From contig NZ_VUMZ01000010.1 in the NCBI RefSeq assembly GCF_009695915.1, forward strand, positions 20,618-84,617: 64,000 bases of DNA. The letters run 5' to 3'. Every line of letters starts with the position of its first letter. Positions within the stretch are counted from its first letter, which is position 1. The notes beneath the pieces were generated by a model, which did no database searches, had not been told where the DNA came from, and worked only from the letters and a program-made list of their open reading frames with translations. A program made the position numbers and the translations under genes. This document shows, piece after piece, positions 8,089-16,833 of this stretch. This stretch comes from Hornefia butyriciproducens. GTDB taxonomy: Bacteria > Bacillota > Clostridia > Peptostreptococcales > Anaerovoracaceae.

Positions 8089-8169
8089 GTGCTTTTTACC
8101 GGCACGATGTGTATCCCTTTCTTGGAATGAAATATTTTCATTCGCCTCGTTTCATGCCATTCTCCTTTT
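8085..8169 (-). pseudogene. Ntox50-type toxin, last ~27 codons only
   Basis: Reads FEKGEWHETRRMKIFHSKKG IHIVP and stops in the immunity ATG. The residues align with YQKGKWVSTNKAAIHH...HLVP of the toxin at 8869. Everything upstream has been replaced by the 81-residue gene at 8170, so this is a recombination scar. Confidence 0.55.
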
Positions 8170-8415
8170 TCAAAATGCTGCCCTATGATCTTCAATCATT
8201 GCATCCAAGTCTATGTCTAACCCAAATTCCTTAATATCAGCATCCTCTATTTCAAGATCATTTTTTAAACTGTCAAGCATCTCGTAATACGCCGCTTTTT
8301 TTCCTTCGTAGAACTCATCGTTTTTATTATTATTGACATCTTCGATTGCATCTTTTGCATTATCTATCAACCTATGGATCATGCGATTCATCGCTTCCTG
8401 ACTTAACTCAAACAC
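8170..8415 (-). CDS. 81-residue acidic protein of the array
   Basis: Begins at GTG behind AGAGAGG; MFELSQEAMNRMIHRLIDNA is followed by KDAIEDVNNNKNDEFYEGKK AAYYEMLDSLKNDLE. Helical, charged, with no membrane segment. It overlaps the 3' end of the short gene upstream (stop TGA inside its second codon). The fold pattern is that of small all-helical immunity or phage accessory proteins. Not recognised; the position suggests the immunity or companion of the zinc-ribbon fragment before it. Confidence 0.5.
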   Translation of the reverse strand: MFELSQEAMNRMIHRLIDNAKDAIEDVNNNKNDEFYEGKKAAYYEMLDSLKNDLEIEDADIKEFGLDIDLDAMIEDHRAAF

Positions 8416-8594
8416 GTTTACCTCTCTTTCTCAATTCTTCCTCTTTGCGTTTTATGCTATCTTCAAAATTATTAATTTCCTTCTTCCAGTGTTTAATATA
8501 TCCTTTTTTCTTCCTTTCGTCAATCCTGCCCCAGTAAATGAAAATTTTCTATGCTCCTATATTCGCGTTTGCATGACGGGCATATCTTTTTCAT
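8408..8594 (-). pseudogene. frameshifted zinc-ribbon small protein (contains 110-bp duplication, copy B)
   Basis: MKKICPSCKREYRSIENF runs into a stop, but a second frame continues YWGRIDERKKKGYIKHWKKE and ends KRKEEELRKRGKRV, overlapping the start of the 81-residue gene. Joining both with one frameshift gives a plausible ~60-residue protein with a single CPSC knuckle and a charged helix. Segment 8492-8605 is duplicated at 7636-7745 with the same frame break, so the break predates the duplication, or the two frames are separate genes. Confidence 0.4.
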
Positions 8595-8624
8595 TGTGCT
8601 TTCTCCTTTATGGGTATAATAAAA

Positions 8625-8640
8625 CCCCGCGGTGCAGGGC
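8625..8640 (-). repeat. hairpin repeat copy 3 (degenerate)
   Basis: Minus strand CCCTGCACCGCGGGG followed by TTTTATTATA. The 5' arm is damaged; the 3' arm and T-rich flank are kept. Confidence 0.6.
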
Positions 8641-8669
8641 ATAAAATAGCGTCAGTCGAAGCAAGTGGA

Positions 8670-8876
8670 TTAATTTAATATTTCGATATTATCAATTTCA
8701 CTTTGTCCTATTTCTAAGTAGTTCCCATCATCTGTCCAAAATGAAATGCCTGGTTCCGTTATTCCGCTTTCTTCTTCATCATCGATACTCTCGATATACC
8801 CATCGGTATACATGCCATCGGTAAAAGTGATGCGGACTTTTTCTTCAATATCGATGTATTTAATGATGTTAATCAT
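8670..8876 (-). CDS. small Sm-like immunity protein, copy 3
   Basis: 68 residues, about one quarter Asp/Glu: IDIEEKVRITFTDGMYTDGY, acidic loop IDDEEESG, then YLEIGQSEIDNIEIL. It shares the strand-turn-strand layout of the genes at 5565, 7879 and 9955. The ATG lies 8 nt inside the 3' end of the intact Ntox50-type toxin end at 8869, so this is the cognate pair best preserved in the left array. Hairpin repeat 3 follows it. Confidence 0.65.
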   Translation of the reverse strand: MINIIKYIDIEEKVRITFTDGMYTDGYIESIDDEEESGITEPGISFWTDDGNYLEIGQSEIDNIEILN

Positions 8877-9204
8877 AGTTACTCCCTTTTATCGGGACCA
8901 GATGTGATTCTCTTCTTCCATGATGAATAGCTGCCTTATTAGTTGAAACCCATTTCCCTTTTTGATAATATTCGCCAATAACTCTGTCACATGTTATCTG
9001 CTCAATATTTGTTGGACTTCCATCTTTCCTTATTTTTATTATACCAGTTCCACTCTGTTTTACAATGATTTCCTGTGATTCTTCCTTGTTTATTAATAGC
9101 CTGCTCTGCGGTCCATATCCTTTTCTCTCACGTTGCTCTTTGTATCTCTCATAATCTCTCGTTCCATTTCGGTGTTTGTCGTATTGCTGCTGACTCAGCT
9201 TCAA
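8869..9204 (-). CDS. orphan Ntox50-type toxin C-terminal domain
   Basis: The frame continues upstream to about 9243 (KKIANGEYSLKL), so the listed TTG start is only formal. The domain order is YDKHRNGTRDYERY, a GTG turn (KQSGTGIIKI), DRVIGEYYQKGKW and AAIHHGRRESHLVPI, matching the Ntox50 pattern (KH..GT, GTG, KVIG.Y, IHYS..GTHIVP) with HH in place of HY. Established for the family: tip domain of polymorphic toxins, presumed RNase. No secretion or phage head domain remains: the IS256 remnant ends immediately upstream. The immunity gene overlaps its stop. Confidence 0.65.
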   Translation of the reverse strand: MKLSQQQYDKHRNGTRDYERYKEQRERKGYGPQSRLLINKEESQEIIVKQSGTGIIKIRKDGSPTNIEQITCDRVIGEYYQKGKWVSTNKAAIHHGRRESHLVPIKGSNYD

Positions 9205-9252
9205 CGAGTATTCTCCGTTTGCAATCTTTTTTGTTATAGTACTGGCTGAAAT

Positions 9253-9900
9253 TTGAGGGATTCACAAGTCAAGTCCAAATTTGTGTGTAAATTGCCTTTA
9301 GGTTCATTCTGGTCAGGAAACCTGTAAGAGGGAGGCCTGTTCCTCCGCAATCAGGTGGAGCCTGTTCCTTACATCTGATACAAGAAGTTTGCTGTATGTC
9401 TCCTTACTGAAGATGGACCTTCCAGCCTGACAGATACTGTTCTGCTCCAGCAGGACGGATCCAATCAGCCGGACCAGTGAGGCATCATTCGGAAAGATCC
9501 CGATGGCTTTCGATTGCCGCTTCAGTTCCCTGTTCAGCCGCTCGATGTGGTTTGATGTGCGGAAGAACCGCCGCATCCCTTCTGGCAGCGTCATGACCGT
9601 CATGGCACTCTCGAATCCTTCGTCCAGACAAGCCATGGGAGATTCAGCGACATCTTGATAATCCCGGATGATCTTATCGCGGAGAGTCCGTGCCGCCTGA
9701 ATGGTCTTCGCGTTGAACATCTCCTGAAGTTCCGCTCTGAGACCGGACTGATATTTCTGCGGAGCTTTGTCTGCGATGTTCTTTGAAAAATGGAACTGGC
9801 ACCGCTGCCACGGTACGTCAGGAAATACTTCTCTTACTGCCTGAATGATACCTTCATGCGCATCCGATGTGATCATCATGAGCCCGCACAATGTATAATA
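9253..9900 (-). mobile_element. IS256-family fragment (3' half)
   Basis: Right terminal end AAGTCCAAATTTGTGTGTAA is at about 9272-9291, identical to that at 59123. The other side is cut at ~9900, exactly where hairpin repeat copy 4 begins. Confidence 0.8.
9313..9891 (-). pseudogene. IS256-family (mutator) transposase, C-terminal half
   Basis: About 190 codons remain, from CGLMMITSDAHEGI (the second catalytic Asp region) through PWQRCQFHFSKNIADKAP and SNHIERLNRELKRQSKAIGI, which holds the catalytic Glu, to the normal end. The N-terminal half with the first Asp is absent, so it cannot be functional. The first six residues of the open frame (MGFYYT) come from the hairpin repeat. Confidence 0.85.
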
Positions 9901-9903
9901 AAA

Positions 9904-9950
9904 CCCCACGTTGCCGTGAGGTATGAAATAGCACCGGATGTAACCGGTGC
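9904..9950 (-). repeat. hairpin repeat copy 4 with companion terminator hairpin
   Basis: Minus strand: GCACCGGTTACATCCGGTGC (9931-9950), then CCTCACG-GCAA-CGTGGGG (9904-9921) and TTTTATTAT. The stem carries C-G to A-T changes on both arms relative to copies 1 and 5, a compensatory change. Confidence 0.85.
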
Positions 9951-9954
9951 GTTA

Positions 9955-10272
9955 TCATACATTAATAGATTTGATTTCTTCTTCGGAGATAGTGAGTTCT
10001 CCAAAATCCTTCTTGTTTTCTACAATGATATCAATCCACCAATGACCATCTTCTGAATCTTCAGGAGACTCGTAAGAAACCGCCTTCCCGATCCATAAAA
10101 TATCATCTATGTCGGTTATTTCTAACTTTTTTCCAAAATACTGATCGAGCCTCATTTCTCTTCCCTCCTTGTAGGAACTATATGTGTCCTTCATCAGTTC
10201 TATATCCGCGATTCCGTATAGATCGATGTCGTTTTCTTCCATGCACTGCTTCAGTTTATCTGTTATATTCAT
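9955..10272 (-). CDS. small Sm-like immunity protein, copy 4, with N-terminal extension
   Basis: 105 residues from the ATG at 10272 (GAGGAG, 9 nt spacing), but an internal ATG at 10155 has a better AAGGAGG box and starts the conserved part: MRLDQYFGKKLEITDIDDIL, acidic loop SPEDSEDG, and IIVENKKDFGELTISEEEI. The first 39 residues (MNITDKLKQCMEENDIDLYG..) may be a separate reading of an older gene end. The toxin that should precede it is missing; this is the first gene of the left array in the direction of transcription and borders the core genome. Confidence 0.55.
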   Translation of the reverse strand: MNITDKLKQCMEENDIDLYGIADIELMKDTYSSYKEGREMRLDQYFGKKLEITDIDDILWIGKAVSYESPEDSEDGHWWIDIIVENKKDFGELTISEEEIKSINV

Positions 10273-10301
10273 CGTCCAATTCTCCTCGCAGTCACAAAAC
10301 T

Positions 10302-11081
10302 TTATCTCTCTCCGAACACAAAGCCTGTCATCGCCATGGAGCCGAGGCTGCAGACGTTATTGAATATCCGGGCGCTGTCGCCGTCCGCCGCGCCGAGGCA
10401 GTATATCAGCGGAAGAAAATGCTCCGGCGTCGGAACTGCATAGGCCGCTTCCGGACCGGACTCATAATTCACGACCTTATCGGTTTCCCCTGCCAGAACC
10501 GCGTCGGCGATATACCGATTGAAGGCCTCCGCCTGCCCTGTTCCGCCGGGATTATCCCAGTCGACAAGGCGAAGGTTGTGAACCACGTTTCCGCTTCCGA
10601 AAATCAGATAACCCTCTTCCCGCAGCGCGGCAAGCTTTCTGCCGATTTCCAGCGCGTCCGCAGCGGTTCCCGTGCTGTCCACAGAAAGCTGCACCACCGG
10701 TATATCCGCCTTCGGAAACATATGAACCAAAATCGACCAGGTGCCATGATCGATTCCCCATTCATCATTTACCGCGACCCTGCTGCCGAGCAGCGCCAGC
10801 ACCCGGTCAGACAGTTTTTCACATCCGGATACGGGATAGCGTACCTGATACAGTTCCTCCGGAAAACCATACATGTCATAGATCTGTCTCGGATTTTCGG
10901 CAGTCTGCACGAAGGTTCCCCTCGTGTACCAGTGCGCGGAAACAGACAGTATCGCTTGCGGCCGGCCGTACTCCTTCAGAATCCGCTCCCCTGTACGACC
11001 TATTTCCTCCGTCAGTGCATCCCTGTGGAGGGCAATCATCGGATCTCCGTGCCCGGAGAACACTACAGGCATTTTATTCAT
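10302..11081 (-). CDS. extradiol dioxygenase-like protein (LigB / 4,5-DOPA dioxygenase family)
   Basis: 259 residues starting MNKMPVVFSGHGDPMIAL behind AAAGGAG; 30 codons of open frame upstream lack a box. Class III extradiol ring-cleavage family (YgiD type). Metal and catalytic histidines are visible in FSGHGDP, SVSAHWYTRG, WGIDHGTWSILVHMFP and GSGNVVHNL. In bacteria these enzymes open catechol-type rings with oxygen or act on unknown diphenols; in an anaerobe the physiological substrate is unclear. Monocistronic; separated from the giant gene upstream by ~390 bp. Confidence 0.85.
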   Translation of the reverse strand: MNKMPVVFSGHGDPMIALHRDALTEEIGRTGERILKEYGRPQAILSVSAHWYTRGTFVQTAENPRQIYDMYGFPEELYQVRYPVSGCEKLSDRVLALLGSRVAVNDEWGIDHGTWSILVHMFPKADIPVVQLSVDSTGTAADALEIGRKLAALREEGYLIFGSGNVVHNLRLVDWDNPGGTGQAEAFNRYIADAVLAGETDKVVNYESGPEAAYAVPTPEHFLPLIYCLGAADGDSARIFNNVCSLGSMAMTGFVFGER

Positions 11082-11472
11082 ACAATCATCTCCTTTAATA
11101 AGCAGGACAGGACGAACCGCCCCGGCTCTTTTTTCTGCTTTGATTATAGGTGCGTCACGGTGAATCGTCAAGCCCGGCGAGGCCCGGAGGCGGTCGGCGT
11201 CCCGCGGGTTGCAGGCCGGTTACCGGAGTCTTCTGCGCGTACAAAATTTAACGGGTGGCCGGCAGAGCCGGCGCCTTCCTTTTTAACAATAAGAAACTTG
11301 CCGCACGGAGCGTCGGGAATCAGTTTTCACTGACCTCGTGTGCTTCGTGCGGCAGGTTTTCCGCGGCAGCTTCTGCGCTGCCCTCTGGTTCACCGCGTCC
11401 TGTTCGTGTCGGGGGACAGAGGAGCGGACGCGGTGAGTTGAAGGTTGTGTGTTATGACTTTATTCAAACGGT
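11082..11472. other. intergenic region with long-range hairpin
   Basis: No gene seen. CTTGCCGCACG (11297-11307) can pair with CGTGCGGCAGG (11346-11356), the latter followed by TTTT on the plus strand and the former followed by TTTC on the minus strand, so it may terminate the giant gene. GC-rich flanks contain no reading frame with a ribosome binding site. Confidence 0.5.
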
Positions 11473-14400
11473 TTACTTCACGACTGTAACATATACAACT
11501 GCGGTCATACCGTTCAAAGCTGTAGCATTGATTCTGCAGGTTCCCGCCTGCTTTCCCTTTATTGTACCGTCAGCCGCCACGTATGCGATGGACGAATCCG
11601 AGGAGCTGAATCTGACGTACATATCATGATCGTAGTCCAGGAGATTGCGGCTCTTCTTGAGCTTGGTCACCTTGACCTTGATCTTGTAGCTTTCACCAAC
11701 AGAGAGGTTGACGTACTTGTCCGGTACAGAGACGGATTTCGCATCTGTGTGCTTCTTGCTGTATCCGCCCGCAATCGCATGCGAGACATACGCAGAAGCA
11801 ACGATAACCTTCTTGCCGTTGACAACCTTGTACGCTTTGATTCTGTACTTATACGCCGTACCCTTCTTCAGGTCTCTCTTCACCATGCTGGTGCGGGACT
11901 TACTGTAGGTCTTGTAGTACTTCATGTCGCGTCCGCACTTCGCATAGTAAACCATGTAGCCGTCAATCTTGGTCAACTTGGTCCATTTCAGATTCTCCGT
12001 CGTCTTTGTGCGCGGCGTAGCCTTCAGAACAAGAGCAGGCTTGTAAATCTTGAACTGCACGTATCCGGAAGCCAGCTTGCTGAAGCCTTCGGTGCCGGTT
12101 ACCGTCGCTTTGACGTAGTAGGTGCCCGGCATGGTCGGAGCGGCGCTGAGCTGCTTCTTGCTGCTGCTGTAATACGTGTAGACAACGTCTCCGTATTTCG
12201 CCTCAGCGACCGGCTTCTTCGCGGTCTTTCCGTATGTCCAGTTGTCAATGGACAAATCCTTTATCCACTCATTATCATCCTTTGTGATGAGATAAGGCAG
12301 CGTAATCGTTCCGTCGCCGTCCTGATCGCCGTCATTCCACGCATAGATGGAAGGATCCTTGAGCTTCAGAACAACCTTGTATTCGCCGGCGTCGATTCCG
12401 CCTTTGTTCTCAACGACTTCGTAAAGCCCGGACTCCGGAATCTCCGCGGTCTGCAGTTTTCCGTTGTACTTGGAGGCCTGCGTGTAAGCCGGAATGTCCA
12501 CAACGAGTTTCTTAATCGTGAACTTCACAGTCTTGGATTCCAGTCCCTTATAGTTGTCGGTCTCCTCGACGATCGCCTTGACGTAGTAGGCGCCCGGTTT
12601 GGTCGGAGCCTGGTCAAGCTCGTTCATATCGGTGTCATAGTACTTGTATGTGACCGTTCCGTACTTTGCAGCCGCGCTTACCTCAGCCGGATCGCCGTCG
12701 TAATCCTTGCTCTCCGCCTTCAGTTCGCCGGTCCACTCGTTGTCGGCCTGAGTGATCCGGAAGGATACCTTGTCGGATTTCAGACCGGTGTAGTTATCGG
12801 TTCCTGCGACAGAAGCCTCCACGAAATATTTGCCCGGTCTGGTCGGAGCGCTGTCCAGCTTCTTCAGATCGCTGTCATAGTAGGTGTACTCGACATCGCC
12901 GAATTTCGCCTTTGCAGTCACTTCCGCCGGATCTCCGTCACAATCCTTGTTCGTTGCCTTGAGCTCTTCTGTCCATTCGTTCTTCGCCTGAACGATCTTG
13001 TACTCAAGCTCATGCTGCTTCGTCAGAGTTCCGTCCGCCCATGTGAAGTTGTCGGTTTCCGTCAGCTCGATGTAAACGGTATAGGTTCCAACGTTGACGT
13101 GCTCCACGTTCTTGGAGGAAACCTCGTTGTAGTACGGGCTCTTCGGAATGTCTGCCTTCTGTGCCTTGCCCGTGTATGTGAGGTCTTTCAGGGTCGGGAT
13201 TTCGACCTTGGCTTTAGCAATCTTGAAGGACACTGAAGTCGAGATCTCATCGTAATTGCCGTTCCCCGGAACGACTGCCTTCACATAATATGTTCCTGCG
13301 CCTGTTTCCTCATCGATATCGATTTCATTGGTGCAGGCTTTGTTTGTGTAGTAGTGGTATTCCACCTTGCCCCATTTCGCCTCGGCGCTCGGCTCGTTCG
13401 GCGTTTTGCCGTACGCCCAGCCCTCGATGCTCAGAGCCTTTGTGAACTCGTTCTCACCCTTGGTGATCTTGAATTCTGTGGTCGCGATGCTGCCGGAAGG
13501 TACGCCGTACCAGCGGTAGTTCGCTGAATCCTTCAGCTTCAGCTTCACGGTATAGGTGCCCGCGTCTGTCACTGCTTCATAGTCGTACAGCCCGTACAGT
13601 TCGGAATCGATGTCCGGTGTCTGCGCCTTGGCGTTGTAGACCTTGGACTTCAGAGTCGGAACCTTGACGGCCTGTCTTTCGATATTGAACTTGACATATC
13701 CGGACTCCAGCGCTTCGTAGTTGTCCGTGCCGTCAACAAAAGCCTTCACATAATAGGTGCCTGCATTCTCCGGCTTGGAAATCTGCGTGTAGCTGTCGCT
13801 GTCCTTCTTGTAATAGTTGTATTCGCTGACTGTACCGAAGTGCGGCTTGGCGGCCGGTGTGGACGCCTCATCGCCATAGGTCCAGTCTGCCATGCTGAGA
13901 GCAGTATCCCAGCTGTTCTTCGCCTTGGTGATCTTCCAGGAGATTTCTTTGTCCCCGCTGGTTCCGTCCGCCCAGGTGAAGTTGGCAGGATCGCTCAGAC
14001 GCAGAGTCACAGTATAGGTACCGACGTCTGTGCCTCCCTCGTCGCTGACGATGGTATAATCCTTGGTTGCCTTGAGTCCGGAGGTCTGCTTCTCGCCGGT
14101 GTACGCCTTGTCAGCAGCCGTCGGCAGAACAATTCCGGCCTTCTTCTCATAAACCTGGAATTTGACCTTGCCTGAGGTCAGTGCGCTGTAGCTGTCGCTT
14201 CCCTCGACATAGGCTTCAACGTAGTAGGTTCCCGGCAGCTTGCCGTCCGGCTGGCTGATGATGGAGCCGTCCTCGCTGTAGAATCTGTACAGGACGGTTC
14301 CCCACTTCGCGCTCGCGGTCGGGTTCTGCGCGGCTTCTCCGGATCTCCAGCTCTGAATCTGCAGACCTTCAATCCAGTAGTTCTCCGCCTTGGTGATGGT

Positions 14401-16833
14401 GAACTTGATGGTTGTGGTTTCTGTATCTCCGTTGGACCAGATGTAGTTCTTCGCATCCTTCAGCGTCAGAACCACATCATAGGATCCGCCCTCTGTTCCG
14501 CCGTCATTTGTGGTGACGGTGTATTTAGCGGTGTCCCTAATATCTGCCTTCTGCGCTTCGCCGTTGTATTCCTTGGAGGCAACTGTCGGAACCTCGACTT
14601 CCGCCTTCGAGATGGTGAAGGATGCGGTGTCAGAAATCTCCGCGTAATTATCGTTCCCCGGAACGACTGCCTTCACATAGTAGGTTCCCGCAGCAGTCGT
14701 CTGATCGATGTCAATCTCATTGGTGCAGGCTTTGTTTGTGTAGTAGTGGTATTCCACCTTGCCCCATTTCGTCTCGGCGGTCGGCTTGTTCGGCGTTTTG
14801 CCGTATGTCCAGCCCTCGATGCTCAGAGCCTTTGTGAACTCGTTTTCACCCCTGGTGATCTTGAACTCCGTGGTCGCGATGCTGCCTTTGCCGCCGTACC
14901 AGCGATAGTTCGCAGAATCCTTCAGCTTCAGCTTCACGGTATAGGTACCCGCGTCTGTCATCGCTTCATAGTCGTACAGCCCGTACAGTTCGGAATCGAT
15001 GTCCGGCGTCTGCGCCTTGGCGTCGTAGACCTTGGACTTCAGAATCGGAACCTTGACGGCCTGTCTTTCGATATTGAACTTGACATATCCGGACTCCAGA
15101 GCCTCGTAGTTGTCCGTGCCGTTTACAAATGCCTTGACATAGTAGGTGCCGGCATTCTTCGGCCTGGAAATCTGGGTATAGCTGTTGCCGTCCTTCTCGT
15201 AATATTTATATTCACTGACTGCACCGAAATGCGGTTCTGCGGCCGGTGAAGAGGCTTTGTCGCCATAGGTCCAGTCTGCCGTGCTGAGAGCGGTATCCCA
15301 GCTGTTCTTCGCCTTGGTGATCTTCCAGGAGATCTCTTTATCCTCGCTGGTACCGTCCGCCCAGGTGAAGTTGGCAGGATCGCTCAGACGCAGAGTCACA
15401 GTATAGGTGCCGGCGTCTGTGCCGCCCTCGTCGCTGACGATGGTATAATCCTTTGTCGCCTTGAGTCCGGAGGTCTGCTTCTCACCGGTGTACGCCTTGT
15501 CGGCTGCTGTCGGAAGAACCACGCCGGTCTTCTTGTCGTAAACCTGGAACTTGACTTTGCCAGAGGTGAGCGCCTTGAGGCTGTCGGTCGCTTCTACATA
15601 TGCCTCGACATAGTAGGTTCCTGCCGCGCTGACCTCTGATTTGGCGACGGCGCTGCCGTCCTCATCGTAATACTTGTACTGGACGGTTCCCCACTTCGCC
15701 TTGGCGGTGGGTTCCTGCGCGGTTTCACCGGCTCTCCAGCTCTGGATCTGCAAACCCTCGATCCAGTAGTTCTCTGTCCTGGTGATGGTAAATTTGACGG
15801 TGGTCGTCTTGGTGTCTCCGTTGGCCCAGACGTGATTGTTCGTATCCTTCAGCGTCAGAACCACATCATAGGATCCGCCGTCTTTTCCACCGTCATTCGT
15901 GGTGACGGCGTATTCAGCGGTATCCGCGATGTCCGCCTTCTGCGTCTCTCCGTTGTACTCCTTGGAAGCGACTGTCGGCACAGCCACCTTCTTCTTGTTG
16001 ATGGTGAATTTCACGGTCTTGGGATCGGTGGATCCGTCTTCCCATGTATATCCTGATTTCAGAGTCAGGGTGATGTCATAGGTGCCGGCGTCCATGTGGA
16101 CCGCATTTGCGACTGTATAGGCGTCACTGTTCGTAAGACCGGTGATCTCCGCTCCGGTGTAATCCTTTGTTACCGTTCCCGGAACTGACACGGCGCTCTT
16201 TTTCAGGATCTTGAAGGACGCTGTCGCGGAGTCGCTCTTGTAGTTATCGGTGCCCTTTGACGTCGCCTTGACATAGTAGGTTCCCGCGGCGGTCGTGGAG
16301 GAAATCGCGACCGGAACTGTGCAGGCCGCATCCTCATAATATGTATAGGTGATCGCGCCGGACTCATACTTGGAGGATGCCGACGGTTTGCCCGGCGTAT
16401 TTCCGTATGTGAAGTCCGCCATGGTCAGTCCGCTCACGGTGTTGGTATCCTGCGTGATTGTGAAATCCTGCGTCACAGTTACCGCATCATAAGTCACCGT
16501 TCCCAGCGGGTCAGACGGGAAGTGCAGTCTCAGGGTATAGCTGCCTACATCTGTGGGCTGCTCGTCCGTAACGGTCGTGTCCCCTTTCTTAGTATAACTT
16601 ATCGACGGGTCGTTCTCGTATGAGCCGGAATCCCAGCTCACCTTCTTTGCCTTCCCGCTGTAAACAAAACTGACATTAGTGCCAGATTGTCCGTTGATGC
16701 TTGCGACCGGCTGCTTCGGAGCTGTGTCCGCATATGTGGTCTGCGGCAGCATGATCGTCAGCATCGAGATTACCAGCATGACGGCCAGGATAGCAACTCC
16801 TGCCTGTTTGCCGGCTGTTTTCAACGCTTTCAT
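11473..16833 (-). CDS. giant secreted repeat protein, 1786 residues
   Basis: Start at MKALKTAGKQAGVAILAVML behind GAGAGGAG (an ATG 7 codons earlier lacks a box). Signal peptide to about residue 36. Then ~20 Ig-like modules of two alternating types: type A (WTYG...A.P.A..KFG.V.Y.YY, then AGTYYVKA.V.GTDNY) and type B (VPT..SK.YNG..Q, then GG.YDVVLTLKD..N..W, then FTITK). These resemble MBG/YDG-type beta-sandwich repeats of bacterial surface proteins. The C-terminus has a fibronectin-III-like domain (LKATPRTKTTENLKW to YRIKAYKV) and a BIG2-like domain (RFSSSDSSIAYVAADG). No LPXTG, SLH or transmembrane anchor, so it is either released or non-covalently held. Likely an adhesin or stalk protein; no ligand can be named. 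Confidence 0.85.
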   Translation of the reverse strand: MKALKTAGKQAGVAILAVMLVISMLTIMLPQTTYADTAPKQPVASINGQSGTNVSFVYSGKAKKVSWDSGSYENDPSISYTKKGDTTVTDEQPTDVGSYTLRLHFPSDPLGTVTYDAVTVTQDFTITQDTNTVSGLTMADFTYGNTPGKPSASSKYESGAITYTYYEDAACTVPVAISSTTAAGTYYVKATSKGTDNYKSDSATASFKILKKSAVSVPGTVTKDYTGAEITGLTNSDAYTVANAVHMDAGTYDITLTLKSGYTWEDGSTDPKTVKFTINKKKVAVPTVASKEYNGETQKADIADTAEYAVTTNDGGKDGGSYDVVLTLKDTNNHVWANGDTKTTTVKFTITRTENYWIEGLQIQSWRAGETAQEPTAKAKWGTVQYKYYDEDGSAVAKSEVSAAGTYYVEAYVEATDSLKALTSGKVKFQVYDKKTGVVLPTAADKAYTGEKQTSGLKATKDYTIVSDEGGTDAGTYTVTLRLSDPANFTWADGTSEDKEISWKITKAKNSWDTALSTADWTYGDKASSPAAEPHFGAVSEYKYYEKDGNSYTQISRPKNAGTYYVKAFVNGTDNYEALESGYVKFNIERQAVKVPILKSKVYDAKAQTPDIDSELYGLYDYEAMTDAGTYTVKLKLKDSANYRWYGGKGSIATTEFKITRGENEFTKALSIEGWTYGKTPNKPTAETKWGKVEYHYYTNKACTNEIDIDQTTAAGTYYVKAVVPGNDNYAEISDTASFTISKAEVEVPTVASKEYNGEAQKADIRDTAKYTVTTNDGGTEGGSYDVVLTLKDAKNYIWSNGDTETTTIKFTITKAENYWIEGLQIQSWRSGEAAQNPTASAKWGTVLYRFYSEDGSIISQPDGKLPGTYYVEAYVEGSDSYSALTSGKVKFQVYEKKAGIVLPTAADKAYTGEKQTSGLKATKDYTIVSDEGGTDVGTYTVTLRLSDPANFTWADGTSGDKEISWKITKAKNSWDTALSMADWTYGDEASTPAAKPHFGTVSEYNYYKKDSDSYTQISKPENAGTYYVKAFVDGTDNYEALESGYVKFNIERQAVKVPTLKSKVYNAKAQTPDIDSELYGLYDYEAVTDAGTYTVKLKLKDSANYRWYGVPSGSIATTEFKITKGENEFTKALSIEGWAYGKTPNEPSAEAKWGKVEYHYYTNKACTNEIDIDEETGAGTYYVKAVVPGNGNYDEISTSVSFKIAKAKVEIPTLKDLTYTGKAQKADIPKSPYYNEVSSKNVEHVNVGTYTVYIELTETDNFTWADGTLTKQHELEYKIVQAKNEWTEELKATNKDCDGDPAEVTAKAKFGDVEYTYYDSDLKKLDSAPTRPGKYFVEASVAGTDNYTGLKSDKVSFRITQADNEWTGELKAESKDYDGDPAEVSAAAKYGTVTYKYYDTDMNELDQAPTKPGAYYVKAIVEETDNYKGLESKTVKFTIKKLVVDIPAYTQASKYNGKLQTAEIPESGLYEVVENKGGIDAGEYKVVLKLKDPSIYAWNDGDQDGDGTITLPYLITKDDNEWIKDLSIDNWTYGKTAKKPVAEAKYGDVVYTYYSSSKKQLSAAPTMPGTYYVKATVTGTEGFSKLASGYVQFKIYKPALVLKATPRTKTTENLKWTKLTKIDGYMVYYAKCGRDMKYYKTYSKSRTSMVKRDLKKGTAYKYRIKAYKVVNGKKVIVASAYVSHAIAGGYSKKHTDAKSVSVPDKYVNLSVGESYKIKVKVTKLKKSRNLLDYDHDMYVRFSSSDSSIAYVAADGTIKGKQAGTCRINATALNGMTAVVYVTVVK
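13212..15990 (-). repeat. 1389-bp tandem duplication inside the giant gene
   Basis: Two successive copies of 463 codons (about 13212-14600 and 14601-15990). Example anchors: AGTCGTACAGCCCGTACAG at 13581 and 14970; AGCTGTTCTTCGCC at 13911 and 15300, both 1389 bp apart. Each copy holds several type A and type B modules. Nucleotide identity is very high over most of the length, indicating a recent duplication or ongoing gene conversion. Confidence 0.85.

Noticed and set aside
4344..10300. attL/attR pair for a prophage integrated in tRNA-Arg
   Set aside because: No second copy of the tRNA 3' end and no integrase gene were found in the window, so integration is only suggested by position.
11626..13236. 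536-residue plus-strand frame in the giant gene
   Set aside because: Arises from the codon pattern of the repeats on the other strand.
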